Below the pieces are notes generated by a model, which saw nothing but the letters and a program-made list of their open reading frames with translations, was not told the DNA's origin and did no database searches. Shown here one piece after another: positions 52,911-63,432 of a stretch of DNA of 64,000 bases (position 1 is its first letter; every line of letters starts with the position of its first letter). The DNA is taken from the NCBI RefSeq assembly GCF_001423405.1, contig NZ_LMNS01000007.1:26040-90039 (forward strand), written 5' to 3'. The stretch is from Methylobacterium sp. Leaf123. GTDB taxonomy: Bacteria > Pseudomonadota > Alphaproteobacteria > Rhizobiales > Beijerinckiaceae. The translations under genes were made by a program, and so were the position numbers.

Positions 52911-55900
52911 ATGATCTCGCGCTTCTTCATCGAGCGGCCCGTCCTCGCCAACGTGCTGGGGCTCCTGATGCTGCTGATCGGCGCCGTGGCCCTCTACGGC
53001 CTGCCGGTCGCGCAATATCCCAACGTGGTTCCGCCGACGGTGCAGGTGACCACGCGCTATCCCGGGGCCAGCGCGCGGACCGTGGTCGATACGGTCGCCC
53101 TGCCGGTCGAGCAGCAGGTCAACGGCGTCGAGGGCATGCTCTACATGCAATCGACGAGCACCAGCGACGGAACCTACACGCTCACCATCACCTTCGCGAT
53201 CGGCACGGATGCCGACCAAGCGCAGGTTCTCGTGCAGAACCGCGTCGCCATCGCCATGCCCTCGCTGCCCCAGGCGGTCCAGGTCCAGGGCGTCACGACG
53301 CAGAAGAAGTCGACCTCGATCCTGCAATTCGTGACGCTGTCCGCGCCGGACAATCGCTACGACAGTCTGTTCCTGTCGAATTACGGTGTCATCAGCGTCC
53401 AGAACGAACTCGCCCGCCTGCCGGGCGTGGGCAGCGTCAGCGTCCTCGGCGCGGGCCAGTACGCGATGCGCATCTGGCTCGATCCCGACCTGCTGCAGGC
53501 GCGCGGCCTGACGCCCTCGGACGTGATCGACATCGTCCGCCAGCAGAGCCAGGAAGTCGCCGCGGGCGCGATCGGCACGCCCCCTGCCCCGAAGGGGCAG
53601 GATTTCCAGTACACGCTCAACGTCAGCGGGCGGCTCAACGAGGTGCCCGACTTCGAGCGCATCGTCCTGAAGGCCGACGCGCAGGACGGCGGACGGATCA
53701 CGCGCTTGTCGGATGTGGGGCGTGTCGAACTCGGCGCGCAGACCTACAGCCAGTCGTTCACGCTCGACGGACAGCCGGCCGCGGGCATCGGCATCTACCA
53801 ATTGCCGGAGGCGAACGCGATCATGGTCGCGAGCGCCGTGCGCAAGCGGATGGACGAACTCGCCCGCTCCTTCCCGCCGGGGCTCGTCCACGCAATTCCC
53901 TTCGATACGACCAAGTTCGTCCAGGCCTCGATCGACGAGGTCTACACGACGCTGTTCGAGGCCGCTTTCCTCGTGCTCCTCGTCATCCTGATCTTCCTTC
54001 AGGATTGGCGGGCGACGCTGGTGCCGGCGACGACCGTGCCGGTCACGCTCATCGGCACGTTCGCGGCGATGGCGGCCCTGGGCTTCACGGTCAATCTCTC
54101 CACCCTGTTCGCCATCGTGCTGGCGATCGGCATCGTGGTCGACGACGCCATCGTGATCGTCGAGGGCGTGACACACCACATCGAGCGGGGGCTGTCGCCG
54201 CGCGCGGCCGCCGAGAAGGCGATGGAGGAATTGTTCGGCCCGATCATCGGCATCACCCTCGTGCTGATGTCGGTGTTCGTGCCCGCCGCCTTCCTGCCGG
54301 GCCTGACGGGACAGCTCTTCCGGCAGTTCGCCCTCGTCATCGCGGCGACCGCCCTGATCAGTGCCATCAACGCCGCCACGCTGAAGCCGACGCAATGCGC
54401 GCTCTGGCTCAGGCACCCGACGCCGCCCAAGCGGCGCAACGTCGTCTATCGCGCCTTCAACCGAGGCTACGCCGCCGCCGAGCGGGTCTATGTCGCGCTG
54501 GTCCGGCGCATGGTCCGGGCCTCGGCCGCGACGGTCGCGGTGGCCCTCGTGCTGATCGGGGTGGCCGCCTGGGGCCTGACGCGTCTGCCCACAGCCTTCC
54601 TGCCGACGGAGGATCAGGGCTACGTCCTGATCGGCGCGCAATTGCCGGACGGCGCCTCGAAGGAGCGCACGGACGCCGTGATGGCGCGCGTCATCGCGCT
54701 CGCCAAGGAGACGCCCGGCGTCGAGCACGTGCTCGCCATCAGCGGCGTTTCGGTGCTCGACAACAACGCGACCCTGACCAATGCCGGCGTGGCCTATGTC
54801 GTGCTGAAGGATTGGGAGGAGCGCACCAAGGAGAAGGGCCAGGATCTGCGGAGCCTCTACGACCGGCTCAATGCGGGCTTGGCCGAAATCCAGGGCGCGA
54901 CCACCCTCGTGCTGGTCCCCCCGCCGATCCAGGGCATCGGCAATGCCAGCGGCTTCACCATGCAGGTCGAGCTGCGCGGCGGGAACTTCGACTACACGCT
55001 CCTGGAGCGTCTCGCACGCACGGTCGTGGCGGATGCCGGCACCCAGTCCGGCCTGCAGCGGCTGAACACCTCCTTCCGCGCGGGCGTCCCCCAGCTTGCG
55101 GTCACGATCGACCGCGTGAAGGCGGAGGCGCTCGGGGTCACGGTGGGCCAGGTGTTCTCGACGCTGTCGGGCTATGTCGGCTCGGCCTACGTGACCCAGT
55201 TCAACAAGTTCGGCCGCACCTTCCAAGTCTACGTGCAGGCGGCGGCCGACGCCCGCTTGGTGCCCGACGATGTGAGCGCCCTCAAGGTCCGGGCCGGCAA
55301 CGGCACCATGATTCCCTTAGGCACCCTGGTCGAGGTGAAATCCGTGGTCGGCCCGTCGCTGATCAGCCTCTACAACCTCTATCCCGCCGCCACGATCGTC
55401 GGCGCCGCCAGCCCCGGCTTCAGTTCGGGCCAAGCCCTCGACCTGATGGAGCAAGTCGCGGAGCGGGTTCTGCCGCCGGGCACCGGCACCGACTGGACAG
55501 CGATGTCCTACCAAGAGAAGGCGGTCGGCACGCAGCTCTACTTCGTGTTCGGCCTCGCGATCCTGCTGGTCTACTTCGTCCTGGCCGGCCAATACGAGAG
55601 TTGGATCCTGCCGCTGGCGGTGCTGCTCGCCGTGCCGCTCGCGCTGCTGGGCACGGTCGCGGCGCTTCTGGGCCTGCACGTCGCCAACAACCTCTACACG
55701 CAGATCGGTCTGATCCTGCTCATCGCGCTGTCCAGCAAGAACGCGATCCTGATCGTCGAATATGCCCGCGAGCGCCGGATCGAAGGCATGGGCATCGCGG
55801 ACGCGGCGATCGAAGCCGCGCGGATGCGCTTCCGCCCGATCCTGATGACCTCGTTCGCCTTCATCCTCGGCGTGGTGCCGCTGGTGACCGCGACGGGCGC

Positions 55901-56078
55901 GGGGTCGGCGGCGCGCAAGTCGATCGGTATCGCCGTGCTGTCCGGCATGACCGCCTCGACCTGTCTCGCGGTGCTGTTCGTGCCCTCGTTCTACGTCGTG
56001 CTGCAGCGCTTCGAGGAATGGCGCCAGCGGGGCCGGACTCCGCGGATCGTGGCCGAGACGAGCGGGGAACGGCACTGA
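52911..56078 (+). CDS. RND multidrug efflux pump, AcrB/MexB (HAE1) family
   Basis: 1055 residues, the normal length for the hydrophobe/amphiphile RND class. Seen: FIERPVLANVLGLLMLLIGAVALYGLPVAQYPNVVPPTVQV at the N-terminus, the two porter-domain halves, the proton-relay helix with GIVVDDAIVIVEGV (double Asp), the second-half NNLYTQIGLILLIALSSKNAILIVEYA with its conserved Lys, and the PILMTSFAFILGVVPLV signature. It extrudes lipophilic compounds using the proton gradient. Its neighbour adaptor is co-transcribed, and a LytTR system is divergent. Substrates cannot be predicted. Confidence 0.93.
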   Translation: MISRFFIERPVLANVLGLLMLLIGAVALYGLPVAQYPNVVPPTVQVTTRYPGASARTVVDTVALPVEQQVNGVEGMLYMQSTSTSDGTYTLTITFAIGTDADQAQVLVQNRVAIAMPSLPQAVQVQGVTTQKKSTSILQFVTLSAPDNRYDSLFLSNYGVISVQNELARLPGVGSVSVLGAGQYAMRIWLDPDLLQARGLTPSDVIDIVRQQSQEVAAGAIGTPPAPKGQDFQYTLNVSGRLNEVPDFERIVLKADAQDGGRITRLSDVGRVELGAQTYSQSFTLDGQPAAGIGIYQLPEANAIMVASAVRKRMDELARSFPPGLVHAIPFDTTKFVQASIDEVYTTLFEAAFLVLLVILIFLQDWRATLVPATTVPVTLIGTFAAMAALGFTVNLSTLFAIVLAIGIVVDDAIVIVEGVTHHIERGLSPRAAAEKAMEELFGPIIGITLVLMSVFVPAAFLPGLTGQLFRQFALVIAATALISAINAATLKPTQCALWLRHPTPPKRRNVVYRAFNRGYAAAERVYVALVRRMVRASAATVAVALVLIGVAAWGLTRLPTAFLPTEDQGYVLIGAQLPDGASKERTDAVMARVIALAKETPGVEHVLAISGVSVLDNNATLTNAGVAYVVLKDWEERTKEKGQDLRSLYDRLNAGLAEIQGATTLVLVPPPIQGIGNASGFTMQVELRGGNFDYTLLERLARTVVADAGTQSGLQRLNTSFRAGVPQLAVTIDRVKAEALGVTVGQVFSTLSGYVGSAYVTQFNKFGRTFQVYVQAAADARLVPDDVSALKVRAGNGTMIPLGTLVEVKSVVGPSLISLYNLYPAATIVGAASPGFSSGQALDLMEQVAERVLPPGTGTDWTAMSYQEKAVGTQLYFVFGLAILLVYFVLAGQYESWILPLAVLLAVPLALLGTVAALLGLHVANNLYTQIGLILLIALSSKNAILIVEYARERRIEGMGIADAAIEAARMRFRPILMTSFAFILGVVPLVTATGAGSAARKSIGIAVLSGMTASTCLAVLFVPSFYVVLQRFEEWRQRGRTPRIVAETSGERH

Positions 56079-56161
56079 TCCGCGCCGCGCCGACGCCCGT
56101 CGGCGCGCTGAGGACGGCTCGTCCCGACACCCCAACAAACCGACCGGCCATGCGGCCTGCC

Positions 56162-56192
56162 CCGTTCGTCGCGGTTTCCGCCCGGTTCGTCG
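56162..56192 (+). promoter_or_regulatory. Candidate LytTR binding site upstream of the autotransporter
   Basis: CCGTTCGTCG (56162-56171) and CGGTTCGTCG (56183-56192) are direct repeats with starts 21 bp apart. CAAAG..CTGGCC follows the second repeat, as in the site before the RND operon. It ends 85 bp before the autotransporter start codon, a normal distance for an activator site. Confidence 0.6.
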
Positions 56193-56277
56193 CAAAGCTC
56201 TGGCCTGCCTCGGGGCCGGCCGGCCAAAAGCTTGGCAGTACTGACTTCGATTCGGTTTCACCGCCGAGCATTGAAAG

Positions 56278-59200
56278 ATGACGATGCGCGTTGCCTGCGG
56301 CCTGACCCTCTCCCTGGCCTTTGTCATCCCGGCCCATGCGCTGAGCTGCAATTCCAATCCGCCGCCTTTGATCACGGTGCCGCCGGGGGCGATGCCGTCA
56401 TTCTATGCCAAGGCCGATTACTACAGCGTCCTGAACGCGGGCACCGTGTCCTACGTGACGACACCCGCGACGCACGACGCGATCAATGTCGGCTCCGCCA
56501 ACGGTACCCCCGATAGCTGCGGCTTCACCTTCACGAACGACGGCTCGGTCTCGATCACGGCCCCCTCCTCCGACACGGGTCCGACCGACTTCCGCATTCT
56601 CAACCTCTACGCGTTGGGGACGGACAAATCGAAAGGTGAAACCCCTGACACCGGTGGTCAGGCCGGTCCGATCACGGTGAACCTCGGCGGCTCGGTCCGC
56701 TTCGACAGCCAGATCGCGAGCTTCGCCTACGGTGCCTACGGGGTCTGGATCCAGTCCCTGGGCGGCAAGGGCGACGATTCCGAGAAGGAGGGCACCAACG
56801 GCGCCAGCGGCGGCGCCGCCGGTGCGGTGTCGGCCTCCATCAGCAGCGCGAGCCTGTCCGTCCAGACCGCCAGCACCGGCACGGGCGCCGCCATCCGCAT
56901 CCAGCAGGTCGCCGGCCGGGGCGGCGAGGGCAACAACGACGGTCGCGGCGGAAGCGGCGGCACGGCGCAGGCGCAGACGATCACCCTCACCGACAGCAGC
57001 CTGACGACGAGCGGCCCCAACCTCGCCGGCCTCGTCGCGATCCAGACCGGCGGCCCCGGTGGCAATGGCGGCCTGGAGGACCGCCAGCAGAACAGCCCGG
57101 GCGGTCCGGGAGGGGCGGCGCTCGGTATCGCACTCTCGCTCGCGCCGGGAAGCCGCGGCAATACGATCGCAACCAACGGCGTCAATGCCGCCGCGGTGTC
57201 GCTGCTGGCCCAGGGCGGAACCGGCGGCACCGGCGCCGATACCGGCGGTGGCCTGCAATTCAACTCCCTCGCCGGGAGCGGCGGTGGAGGCGCGACCCCT
57301 GGCACGATCAGCCTGCGCAGCGACGGCACTCAGTCCCTGACGACGTCGGGAGCTTCGTCTCCGGGGATGCTGATCACCGCGCAGGGCGGCGCCGGCGGCA
57401 ACGGCGGCAGCGCCCAATCCGGGGGGGGCGGCGGTTCCGGTTCGGGCGGCGCCGGCGGCGGCGGTGGCATCATCGACGTCGCCCTGAACGGCGCCGTCAC
57501 CCTCCGGACGACGGGGGATCGTTCGCCGGCGCTGGCGCTGCGGTCGCTCGGGGGTGTGGGCGGTAACGGCGGCACCGCCGCCAGCAACTCCGAGATCACC
57601 AGCGGCAACGGCGGCAAGGGCGGCGACGGCGGCAGCGTGCAGGCCGCGCTCGCCGCCGCCACCGTCATCGGCACGTCGGGCGACAGCGCGCACGGCGTCG
57701 TCATTCAATCGGCCGGGGCCCAGGGCGGCGAGGCCCGCAACGCGAACGGCCCGCTCTCGACGGCGGGCGCCGGCGGCAACGGCGGCGGGGCCTCCGGTAT
57801 CAGCCTCACCCATGCGGGCGCGATCACCACGACCGGCACCCATGCCCGCGGCATCCTGGTCCAGAGCATCGCCGGCGACGGCGGACCGGGCGCCAACGCC
57901 AACGCGCTCGTCGGCAGCCCGGGTGCGGGCGGGTCGCCCGGATCCATCGCCCTCATGAGTGTGAACAACGCGGGGACGATCACGACCGCGGGGAATTCCG
58001 CGCAGGGCATCCTGGCGCAGTCGATCGGCGGCGGCGGCGGGGCCGGCGGCAGCACCTCCGGGGATATCTTCAGCGCCGCGGGCGGGGCGGGCATCGCCGG
58101 TGCGACGGGCGGCGCGATCAGCGTCGGGCATACCGGCCGCCTCGCAACGAGCGGGAGCACCGCGGCGGGCCTGATCGCGCAGTCGATCGGCGGCGGCGGC
58201 GGCGACGGTGGCGACGGGAGTGCGATCTTCTCCTCGAAGGGCGGCTCGGGTGGGCCCGGCGGAAACGGCGGCGCGGTCACGACGACGCTCGGCGGCTCGA
58301 TCTCGACCACGGGCGGACTCAGCCACGGCGCGATCGCGCAGTCGATCGGCGGCGGCGGCGGCAATGGCGGCAACGCCTCCGCCGCCGGCACCGTTGCCAC
58401 CTACACCTTGGGCGGTACGGGCGGCGGTGGCGGCAGCGGCGGCACGGTCTCGACCACGGCGCAGGGCGCGACCCTCACCGCCGCCGGCTCGGGGGCGAAC
58501 GGCATCCTGGCCCAATCGATCGGCGGCGGTGGCGGCTCGGGCGGCAACGCATCCGCCGTCACGGCGACCGGCGGCTTCAGCTTCGCGGCGGCGATCGGCG
58601 GTTCCGGCGGCAACGGCGGCGATGGCGGCGCGGTCACCGTCAGCCTCGGGAGCGCCACGGTCACGACCGGGAGCGGTTCCGCTGTGGCGCCCCCGGTCGA
58701 TGCGATCGGCGTGCTCGCGCAGTCGATCGGCGGCGGCGGCGGCGCCGGCGGCGGTGCCAACGCGCTCGCCGTCGCGATCAGTCGCCCGTCGCTGCCGGAC
58801 TCGCCGACAGTGGCGATCGCGGCGGCCTACGCCAACGGCGGCACGGGCGGTGGCGGCGGCCAGGGCGGCGTCGCGGTGATCAATCTCGGGAACGGTGCCG
58901 CCGGGACGAGCGGCGGCGCGACACTTCGCACCGACGGCGCCGGCTCCCACGGCGCGGTGGCGCAATCGATCGGCGGCGGCGGCGGCCAGGGCGGCGATTC
59001 CTCGGCCATGGCCGGCACGATCGGGTCGGTCTCGCAATACGGCCCGCAGGATGCCGGCTCGACGAGCGTCAAGCTGGCGCTGGCCATGGGCGGCTCGGCC
59101 GCGAGCGGTGGCTCGGGCAACACGGCGAACGTGAATGCAGGGGGCAGCGGTCCCGTCTCCATCCTCACCACCGGCGACTACGCGTTCGGTCTCGTCGCGC

Positions 59201-62200
59201 AGTCGGTCGGCGGCGGCGGCGGCAATGCCGGTCTCGGAGCGTCGCGCTTCAACGCCATCGGCAACTCGACCACCTTCGACCTGACCATGAGCCTCGGCGC
59301 CTCGGGTGGCTCGGGCAACAACGGCGGCCAAGCCGGGCTCGACATCGGCTCCGGCGCCACGATCCGGACGTCCGGCTCCGGGGCGATCGGCGTCCTCGCG
59401 CAATCGATCGGCGGCGGCGGCGGCACCGCCACCGGCGGCACGCTGGGAATCGGCCCGATCGACCTTCCCGAGGGAAGTTCGATGAAGGGGACCGTCGCCA
59501 GCACGATCAGCCTCGGCCGCACCGGCGGCACGGGCGGCTCCGGCGGGGCGATCTCCGTGACCAATGACGGCTCGATCACCACGGTCGGCAACGACGCGCC
59601 CGGACTGCTCGCGCAGTCGATCGGCGGCGGCGGCGGCATCGGCGGCTCGGCCGGCACCGACGCCGGCGGTGGGGGCGCCCTGAGCCGGTCCCCCGCGCCC
59701 GGCGGCGGGAGCCGCACGATGGCGGCCGAGGCACCGTCGGACTCGGATGTCTCCCTCGACGCGAGCCTCAATCTCACCGTCGGCGGGACGGGCGGCTCGG
59801 CCGGCAACGGCGGCTCCGTGCTCCTGAAGCACAGCGGCCGTGTCACGACCTCGGGCGACCACGCACCGGGCCTCGTGGCGCAGTCGATCGGCGGCGGCGG
59901 CGGCCGGGGCGGCACGGCCTTCGCCTCCGACGGGCAGAGCAGCCTATCCTACGCCGACGGCGCGCTGACGGTGAAGGCCGCCCTGACGCTGGGTGGTGTC
60001 GGCGGCACCTCGGGATCGGGCGGAGACGTCACGATCAACCTCGTCGGCGGCGCTGGCGTGACCACGGGCCTGGCCGGCCAGGGCGGCCTCGGCAGCGGCC
60101 TCCAATCGATCGGTATCCTGGCCCAGTCGATCGGCGGCGGCGGCGGCACCGCCGTGGACGGCACCGGACCGTCCGGCGGCGCATCGTCCGCCGGTGGCAG
60201 CCTCTCCGGCGACGCGGCGCTGACCATCGGCGCCCACGGCGCGAGCGGGGGCGGCGGATCGGTCACGCTGCCCCCGTCGTCGGGCAGCACCCCGATCACG
60301 GTCACGACCTACGGAGAATCCGGGCACGGCATCGTGCTGCAGTCGATCGGTGCGGGCGGCGGACTGACCGGGGCCGGTTCCACCGGGCCGGCCGGCGGCG
60401 CGTCCACCACCACGCGCACGATCGACCTGCGGATTGGCGGCGGCTTGGCAAGCTCCGGCAACGGCGGCAATGTCTTGGTGAACAACCCGATCCTCAACAT
60501 CCGCACCGCCGGCATGGGCGCCTACGGCCTGATCGCGCAATCGGTGGGCGGCGGCGGCGGCCTCGCGACCGGCTCGGGCGTCCTGCCGAGCCTGAGCGGG
60601 CTCGGCGGCCAGGGGGCGAGCGGCGACGGCGGCAGCATCACGGTCAACCTGCCCGCCAACGCCACCATCGCCACGAGCGGGCTCGGGGCGCACGGCCTCG
60701 TCGCGCAGTCGGTGGGCGGCGGCGGCGGCATCGCGGCCGGCTATCAGGCCGGCATCACGCCGTCCCTCGTCGATCCCAAGACGTTCGGCACGAGTAGTGG
60801 CGACGGCGGCAGCGTCTTTGTGACATCGCTGGCCGACATCACCACCACCGGCCCCGGCGCCTTCGGCATCCTCGCGCAGAGCGTGGGGCGCGGCGGCGGC
60901 CTCGGCACGATCGGCTCGCAATTCTACGCCGGCTCCATGGGCGACCCGAGCGGCAGCGCCGGTCTCGCCGGCCTCGCGTCCCTCATCCTGCAGGGCACCA
61001 TCTCGGCGACCGGCGAGAATGCGGTGGGCGTGTTCGCGCAGAGCGTGAACGGCCGGACCGTCAGCGCGAACACGGTGACGGTCGAACTCGGCTATGTTGC
61101 ACCGGCCCAGGTGACGGGCGGCAGCGGCCAGGGCGCGGGCATCTGGATCGACAGCGGGAACGCGAGCAACCGCATCACGGTCGGCGAGGGTTCCAGCGTC
61201 TCGGCCCTGTCGAACCTCGCGATCAACTATACCGGCGGATCGGGCGTGAACGTCACCAATGACGGCACGATCATCGGCTCGACGCGGCTCGGCTCGAATG
61301 CGTACACGCTGACGAACTCCGGCACGCTCAAGGCCTCCGCCGCCGATACGGGCCAGGCCGTGATCACCGGCAGCTTCGTCCAGATGCAATCGGGGCGGCT
61401 GACGACGCGGGCCGACTTCGCCGCGCAGCGTGCGGGGCAGTTCGTCGTGACCGGTGACGCGACGCTGGCGGGCACGGTCCAGGCCAGCCTCGCGAGCGTG
61501 GTCGCCAACAGCCCGGTGCCGGTGCTCACGGTGCAGGGCCGGACGACGGGCAGCCTGTCCGCCGCCTCCACGGCGCTGTTCGATTTCGCCGTCGTGCCCT
61601 CCACCACGCAGGCGGGCCAGCATCTCAACCTTGTCGCGACCGGCTCGCGCCTTGCGGATGCCCGCTTCGCGCTGACACCGGGACGGCAGGCGGCGGCGGG
61701 CTATCTCGACCGCGTGTTCACCGCCGGAACGCCTCAGTTCGGCACGCTCTTCGCCGCCCTCGACCGGGCCGCGGCCTCACCCGGCGATTACGGGCAGCAT
61801 CTCGGCCAGCTCGGCCCCCGTTCGAGCCTGTCCGTCGGCGCCTGGCGGTCGCAGAACGCCGCCTTCGCCGTGAACGCCGCGATGTCGTGCCCGATCTTCG
61901 CGGCCAACACGGCGTTCCTGACCGAGGGGACCTGCACCTATGCCAGGCTCGGGGGGCACACGGCCGTCGCCAACGGCGACGGGGACCGCAGCCGGCTTCA
62001 CGCCGACAACACGATCCTGCAGGTCGGTGGCCAAGGCGAAGTGGCGCCGGGCTGGTTCCTCGGCGGCGCCCTCGCCTACGAGAACGGGCGGATCAGCGCC
62101 AGCGACGGGGTGCACGGCATCGCCGATGTCGGGCACGCCGTGCTGACCCTCAAGCGACAGGAGGGCCCGTGGCTGCTGACCGGCGCGGTCTTCGGCTCCC

Positions 62201-62796
62201 TCGGCAACATCGATCTGCGCCGCAGCAACAGCCTGCCGGGCTTCGGCGGCACGGGCCTGGGCTCGACCGCGCCCACCACGCTGGGCGGCCGGATACGGGC
62301 CGCCTACACGGTGGCGTTCGAAGACCTGTACATCCGCCCCTTCCTCAACCTCGATGTGATCCACTCTCGTCTCGGACCGTACACGGAGGCGGGCCTCGGC
62401 GCGTTCGGCCTGCGCTACGAGGCGTCCGAGCAGGTCACCGCCGTAGTCACGCCCGCGATCGAGTTCGGTTTGCGGAAGGACCTCTCCGAGAACACCGTCC
62501 TGCGCAGCTTCATTTCGGCTGGCGTCGATGTCCGAACGGACAACCAGTGGCGGACGACGACGCGTCTCATCGGGGCGCCGACCACCCTGGACGGCTTCAC
62601 CACGGTCGTTCCCCAGGCACGCGCCGCGGCCCGGATCGGGGCCGGTCTGCAACTCTTCGCCGGTGACACCCTCGATCTACGCATGCAGTACGACGGCAGC
62701 TTCTCGGATCGGGCCGCCAGCCACGGCGGCTTCCTGACCTTCTCCTACCGTATGTCGCCGGCTTTCCATCTGCCCCATTCGGCCATACCGTGGTGA
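56278..62796 (+). CDS. Giant glycine-rich autotransporter (type Va)
   Basis: 2172 residues. A Sec signal (MRVACGLTLSLAFVIPAHALS) is followed by a ~1750-residue passenger made of repeats containing LAQSIGGGGGxGG: about 16 clear copies and several worn ones at the front (QSLGGKG, QGGTGGTG). Intervening segments of 50-90 residues are rich in Ser/Thr/Gly and often contain GxxTTxG. The last ~360 residues form the beta-barrel translocator, with alternating aromatic/hydrophobic strands (GWFLGGALAYENGRI, LTFSYRMS) ending in Trp. The passenger should be a long beta-helix on the cell surface, perhaps for adhesion. A LytTR-like site precedes it. Confidence 0.85.
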   Translation: MTMRVACGLTLSLAFVIPAHALSCNSNPPPLITVPPGAMPSFYAKADYYSVLNAGTVSYVTTPATHDAINVGSANGTPDSCGFTFTNDGSVSITAPSSDTGPTDFRILNLYALGTDKSKGETPDTGGQAGPITVNLGGSVRFDSQIASFAYGAYGVWIQSLGGKGDDSEKEGTNGASGGAAGAVSASISSASLSVQTASTGTGAAIRIQQVAGRGGEGNNDGRGGSGGTAQAQTITLTDSSLTTSGPNLAGLVAIQTGGPGGNGGLEDRQQNSPGGPGGAALGIALSLAPGSRGNTIATNGVNAAAVSLLAQGGTGGTGADTGGGLQFNSLAGSGGGGATPGTISLRSDGTQSLTTSGASSPGMLITAQGGAGGNGGSAQSGGGGGSGSGGAGGGGGIIDVALNGAVTLRTTGDRSPALALRSLGGVGGNGGTAASNSEITSGNGGKGGDGGSVQAALAAATVIGTSGDSAHGVVIQSAGAQGGEARNANGPLSTAGAGGNGGGASGISLTHAGAITTTGTHARGILVQSIAGDGGPGANANALVGSPGAGGSPGSIALMSVNNAGTITTAGNSAQGILAQSIGGGGGAGGSTSGDIFSAAGGAGIAGATGGAISVGHTGRLATSGSTAAGLIAQSIGGGGGDGGDGSAIFSSKGGSGGPGGNGGAVTTTLGGSISTTGGLSHGAIAQSIGGGGGNGGNASAAGTVATYTLGGTGGGGGSGGTVSTTAQGATLTAAGSGANGILAQSIGGGGGSGGNASAVTATGGFSFAAAIGGSGGNGGDGGAVTVSLGSATVTTGSGSAVAPPVDAIGVLAQSIGGGGGAGGGANALAVAISRPSLPDSPTVAIAAAYANGGTGGGGGQGGVAVINLGNGAAGTSGGATLRTDGAGSHGAVAQSIGGGGGQGGDSSAMAGTIGSVSQYGPQDAGSTSVKLALAMGGSAASGGSGNTANVNAGGSGPVSILTTGDYAFGLVAQSVGGGGGNAGLGASRFNAIGNSTTFDLTMSLGASGGSGNNGGQAGLDIGSGATIRTSGSGAIGVLAQSIGGGGGTATGGTLGIGPIDLPEGSSMKGTVASTISLGRTGGTGGSGGAISVTNDGSITTVGNDAPGLLAQSIGGGGGIGGSAGTDAGGGGALSRSPAPGGGSRTMAAEAPSDSDVSLDASLNLTVGGTGGSAGNGGSVLLKHSGRVTTSGDHAPGLVAQSIGGGGGRGGTAFASDGQSSLSYADGALTVKAALTLGGVGGTSGSGGDVTINLVGGAGVTTGLAGQGGLGSGLQSIGILAQSIGGGGGTAVDGTGPSGGASSAGGSLSGDAALTIGAHGASGGGGSVTLPPSSGSTPITVTTYGESGHGIVLQSIGAGGGLTGAGSTGPAGGASTTTRTIDLRIGGGLASSGNGGNVLVNNPILNIRTAGMGAYGLIAQSVGGGGGLATGSGVLPSLSGLGGQGASGDGGSITVNLPANATIATSGLGAHGLVAQSVGGGGGIAAGYQAGITPSLVDPKTFGTSSGDGGSVFVTSLADITTTGPGAFGILAQSVGRGGGLGTIGSQFYAGSMGDPSGSAGLAGLASLILQGTISATGENAVGVFAQSVNGRTVSANTVTVELGYVAPAQVTGGSGQGAGIWIDSGNASNRITVGEGSSVSALSNLAINYTGGSGVNVTNDGTIIGSTRLGSNAYTLTNSGTLKASAADTGQAVITGSFVQMQSGRLTTRADFAAQRAGQFVVTGDATLAGTVQASLASVVANSPVPVLTVQGRTTGSLSAASTALFDFAVVPSTTQAGQHLNLVATGSRLADARFALTPGRQAAAGYLDRVFTAGTPQFGTLFAALDRAAASPGDYGQHLGQLGPRSSLSVGAWRSQNAAFAVNAAMSCPIFAANTAFLTEGTCTYARLGGHTAVANGDGDRSRLHADNTILQVGGQGEVAPGWFLGGALAYENGRISASDGVHGIADVGHAVLTLKRQEGPWLLTGAVFGSLGNIDLRRSNSLPGFGGTGLGSTAPTTLGGRIRAAYTVAFEDLYIRPFLNLDVIHSRLGPYTEAGLGAFGLRYEASEQVTAVVTPAIEFGLRKDLSENTVLRSFISAGVDVRTDNQWRTTTRLIGAPTTLDGFTTVVPQARAAARIGAGLQLFAGDTLDLRMQYDGSFSDRAASHGGFLTFSYRMSPAFHLPHSAIPW

Positions 62797-63432
62797 CGGA
62801 CGTTATCCACGGTGGGCTTCAGGTTCGGTCGCGTGACGCGGCCACCCGACATCCAGAAGCTTGTGTCGGGATCGTTCCCGAGGTCTCCAGTGTGATCAAC
62901 GAGCTGTTTGCCGAGCGATAGATGAATTAGTCAATAATTGGCACAAGTTTCTCAAACCGACACCTTTAAGATTTACAATTATATCGCCGATCAACCTCTA
63001 TGACATCAAGCACGTTACAAATTCTAGCGTAATTATTTGATTTTCACGTAAGTACTGGCAGATTGTCGCCAGGCTTGCGGAGCGCAAGAGCGCCATTGCA
63101 GCGATCAGCCATGCGTTGGATCATTTGCACTCACGGTGATCGACTTCGGCCGCGCGTCGCGTGCATGGCGGCGCGCTCCGGCAGCCCCTGAGTGAGGCCG
63201 GACTCTCACTTTGGAATCGCTCCTGCAGAGCGCTCGCGATCCCTGCGGCCAGACCGCTCTGAGGACCGGCTTTACAACGGGTTGGCGGGTCGTCGTTTCG
63301 GGTGAGCAGCCAGCATGATCAGCGTTTGAGGGAGCATCTGACGCTCACCCTGGAACGCCGATGTCGACACCCGACGCCCGTGCCGAACCCGCCTTGGATC
63401 ACGGAATGAAACCGGCGTGAGCAGGTTGAAAG
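62797..63432. other. Intergenic region, partly AT-rich
   Basis: About 630 bp with no recognisable gene. An AT-rich patch lies at about 62920-63060. ACCGTGG/CCACGGT around the autotransporter stop can form a 7-bp hairpin, but no T-run follows. Confidence 0.45.

Noticed and set aside
56398..59862. Minus-strand open frame of 1154 codons opposite the autotransporter
   Set aside because: Ala/Arg/Gly-rich shadow produced by the repetitive GGCGGC codons of the autotransporter.
56750..61000. Regular DNA repeats as a possible CRISPR array
   Set aside because: They are coding repeats in one long open frame with variable 150-300 bp spacing, not short identical repeats with uniform spacers.
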